This document shows, in pieces, positions 6,480 through 6,718 of a DNA stretch of 6,718 nt. The notes below the pieces were generated by a model. It was not told where the DNA came from. It was given only the letters and a program-made list of their open reading frames with translations, and made no database searches. The DNA lies in contig JAGOCU010000030.1 in assembly GCA_017998555.1 (NCBI GenBank), positions 2,194-8,911 of the forward strand, given 5' to 3'. Every line of letters begins with the position of its first letter. The stretch's first letter is position 1. Made by a program: the position numbers and the translations under genes. This DNA comes from Thermoflexales bacterium (GTDB taxonomy: Bacteria; Chloroflexota; Anaerolineae; J036; Brachytrichaceae).

Positions 6480-6516
6480 AAAAAACAAAACGGGGCGCGC
6501 CCGTGAGCGCGCCCCG
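6480..6516 (-). terminator. Rho-independent terminator of the LysM gene
   Basis: Read on the minus strand, a GC-rich hairpin (6491-6516; 10 perfect pairs, 6-nt loop at 6501-6506) is followed directly by TTTTGTTTTTT (complement of 6480-6490). It begins 16 nt after the stop codon of the LysM gene. This is the classical intrinsic terminator layout, and only the minus-strand reading has a T-tract after the stem. It shows that this genome uses T-tailed terminators, unlike the two long hairpins to the left. Confidence 0.92.
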
Positions 6517-6532
6517 AAAACCGCCGGCCGGT

Positions 6533-6718
6533 TTAGTGGGTCGGAACCTTGATCACCATCCCGGGGTGAATCAGGTTCGGGTCGGCGATCTTCTCCTTGT
6601 TGGCGTTGAAGACATCCTTCCAGCGCGCGCCATTGCCGAGGACCTTCTGCGCGATCGCGCTCAGGCTGTCGCCGGCGACCACGGTGTAGTCCTTGTACTT
6701 GGCGCCCTCAAGCTCGCC
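6533..6718 (-). CDS. LysM domain protein, C-terminal end (partial)
   Basis: Only the last 61 residues and the TAA stop are present; the gene starts beyond the right edge. The piece contains one complete LysM domain: YTVVAGDSLSAIAQKVLG, then WKDVFNANKEKI, and the closing HPGMVIKVPTH at the extreme C-terminus. LysM domains bind N-acetylglucosamine-containing glycans such as peptidoglycan. The spacing, with an ANKEKIADPNLIHPG segment, resembles the LysM of small BON-LysM proteins such as Kbp/YgaU, where the domain is also C-terminal. The upstream part is not visible, so a larger cell-wall protein is equally possible. The gene ends in a strong terminator and is therefore transcribed separately from the ligase gene downstream. 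Confidence 0.88.
   Translation of the reverse strand, partial: GELEGAKYKDYTVVAGDSLSAIAQKVLGNGARWKDVFNANKEKIADPNLIHPGMVIKVPTH

Noticed and set aside
6518..6534. Six-bp inverted repeat AAACCG/CGGTTT overlapping the LysM stop codon
   Set aside because: It is short and adjacent to a much stronger terminator, so it adds nothing that needs explaining.

Overview
The window looks like bacterial chromosome with high GC and strong GC-rich third positions. Every gene has the length and motifs of an intact core or metabolic gene, except the two cut by the window edges. The combination of an F420-type luciferase-like oxidoreductase, a putative lipoprotein glycoside hydrolase with a proline/threonine-rich linker, and a short LysM protein suggests a Chloroflexota (Anaerolineae-like) bacterium. 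That placement is an inference from gene content, not a proof. No phage, insertion sequence, CRISPR array, rRNA or tRNA gene was seen.

Left block, plus strand (1-3581): the 3' end of dnaJ, a lipoprotein of the hypothetical glycosyl hydrolase (GHL15-like) type, hisS (histidyl-tRNA synthetase) and nadK (NAD kinase). Spacings are 23 nt, a 4-nt ATGA overlap and 7 nt, so they probably form one operon of protein folding, translation and cofactor supply with an envelope lipoprotein embedded in it.

Middle (3582-4730): a very long perfect hairpin follows nadK. Next comes an LLM-class, probably F420-dependent, oxidoreductase, then a second long perfect hairpin that contains the oxidoreductase stop codon and lies between this gene and a convergent gene. 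The two hairpins share their outer GGGCGA/TCGCCC pairs, their inner GGC-GAA-GCC tip and partly their length. Their middle pairs differ, with pairing kept. This related pair, bracketing one gene, is the most unusual structure in the window.

Right block, minus strand (4731-6718): a fatty-acid-type acyl-CoA ligase with a strong ribosome binding site and a near-consensus sigma-70-type promoter. Upstream of it is the C-terminal LysM domain of another minus-strand gene, closed by a classical intrinsic terminator with a T-tract. The 248 nt between these two coding regions hold that terminator, the promoter and some small inverted repeats, and no recognisable gene.

No clearly new multi-gene system is visible. 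The items best worth following are the hairpin pair and the lipoprotein inside the dnaJ-hisS-nadK block.
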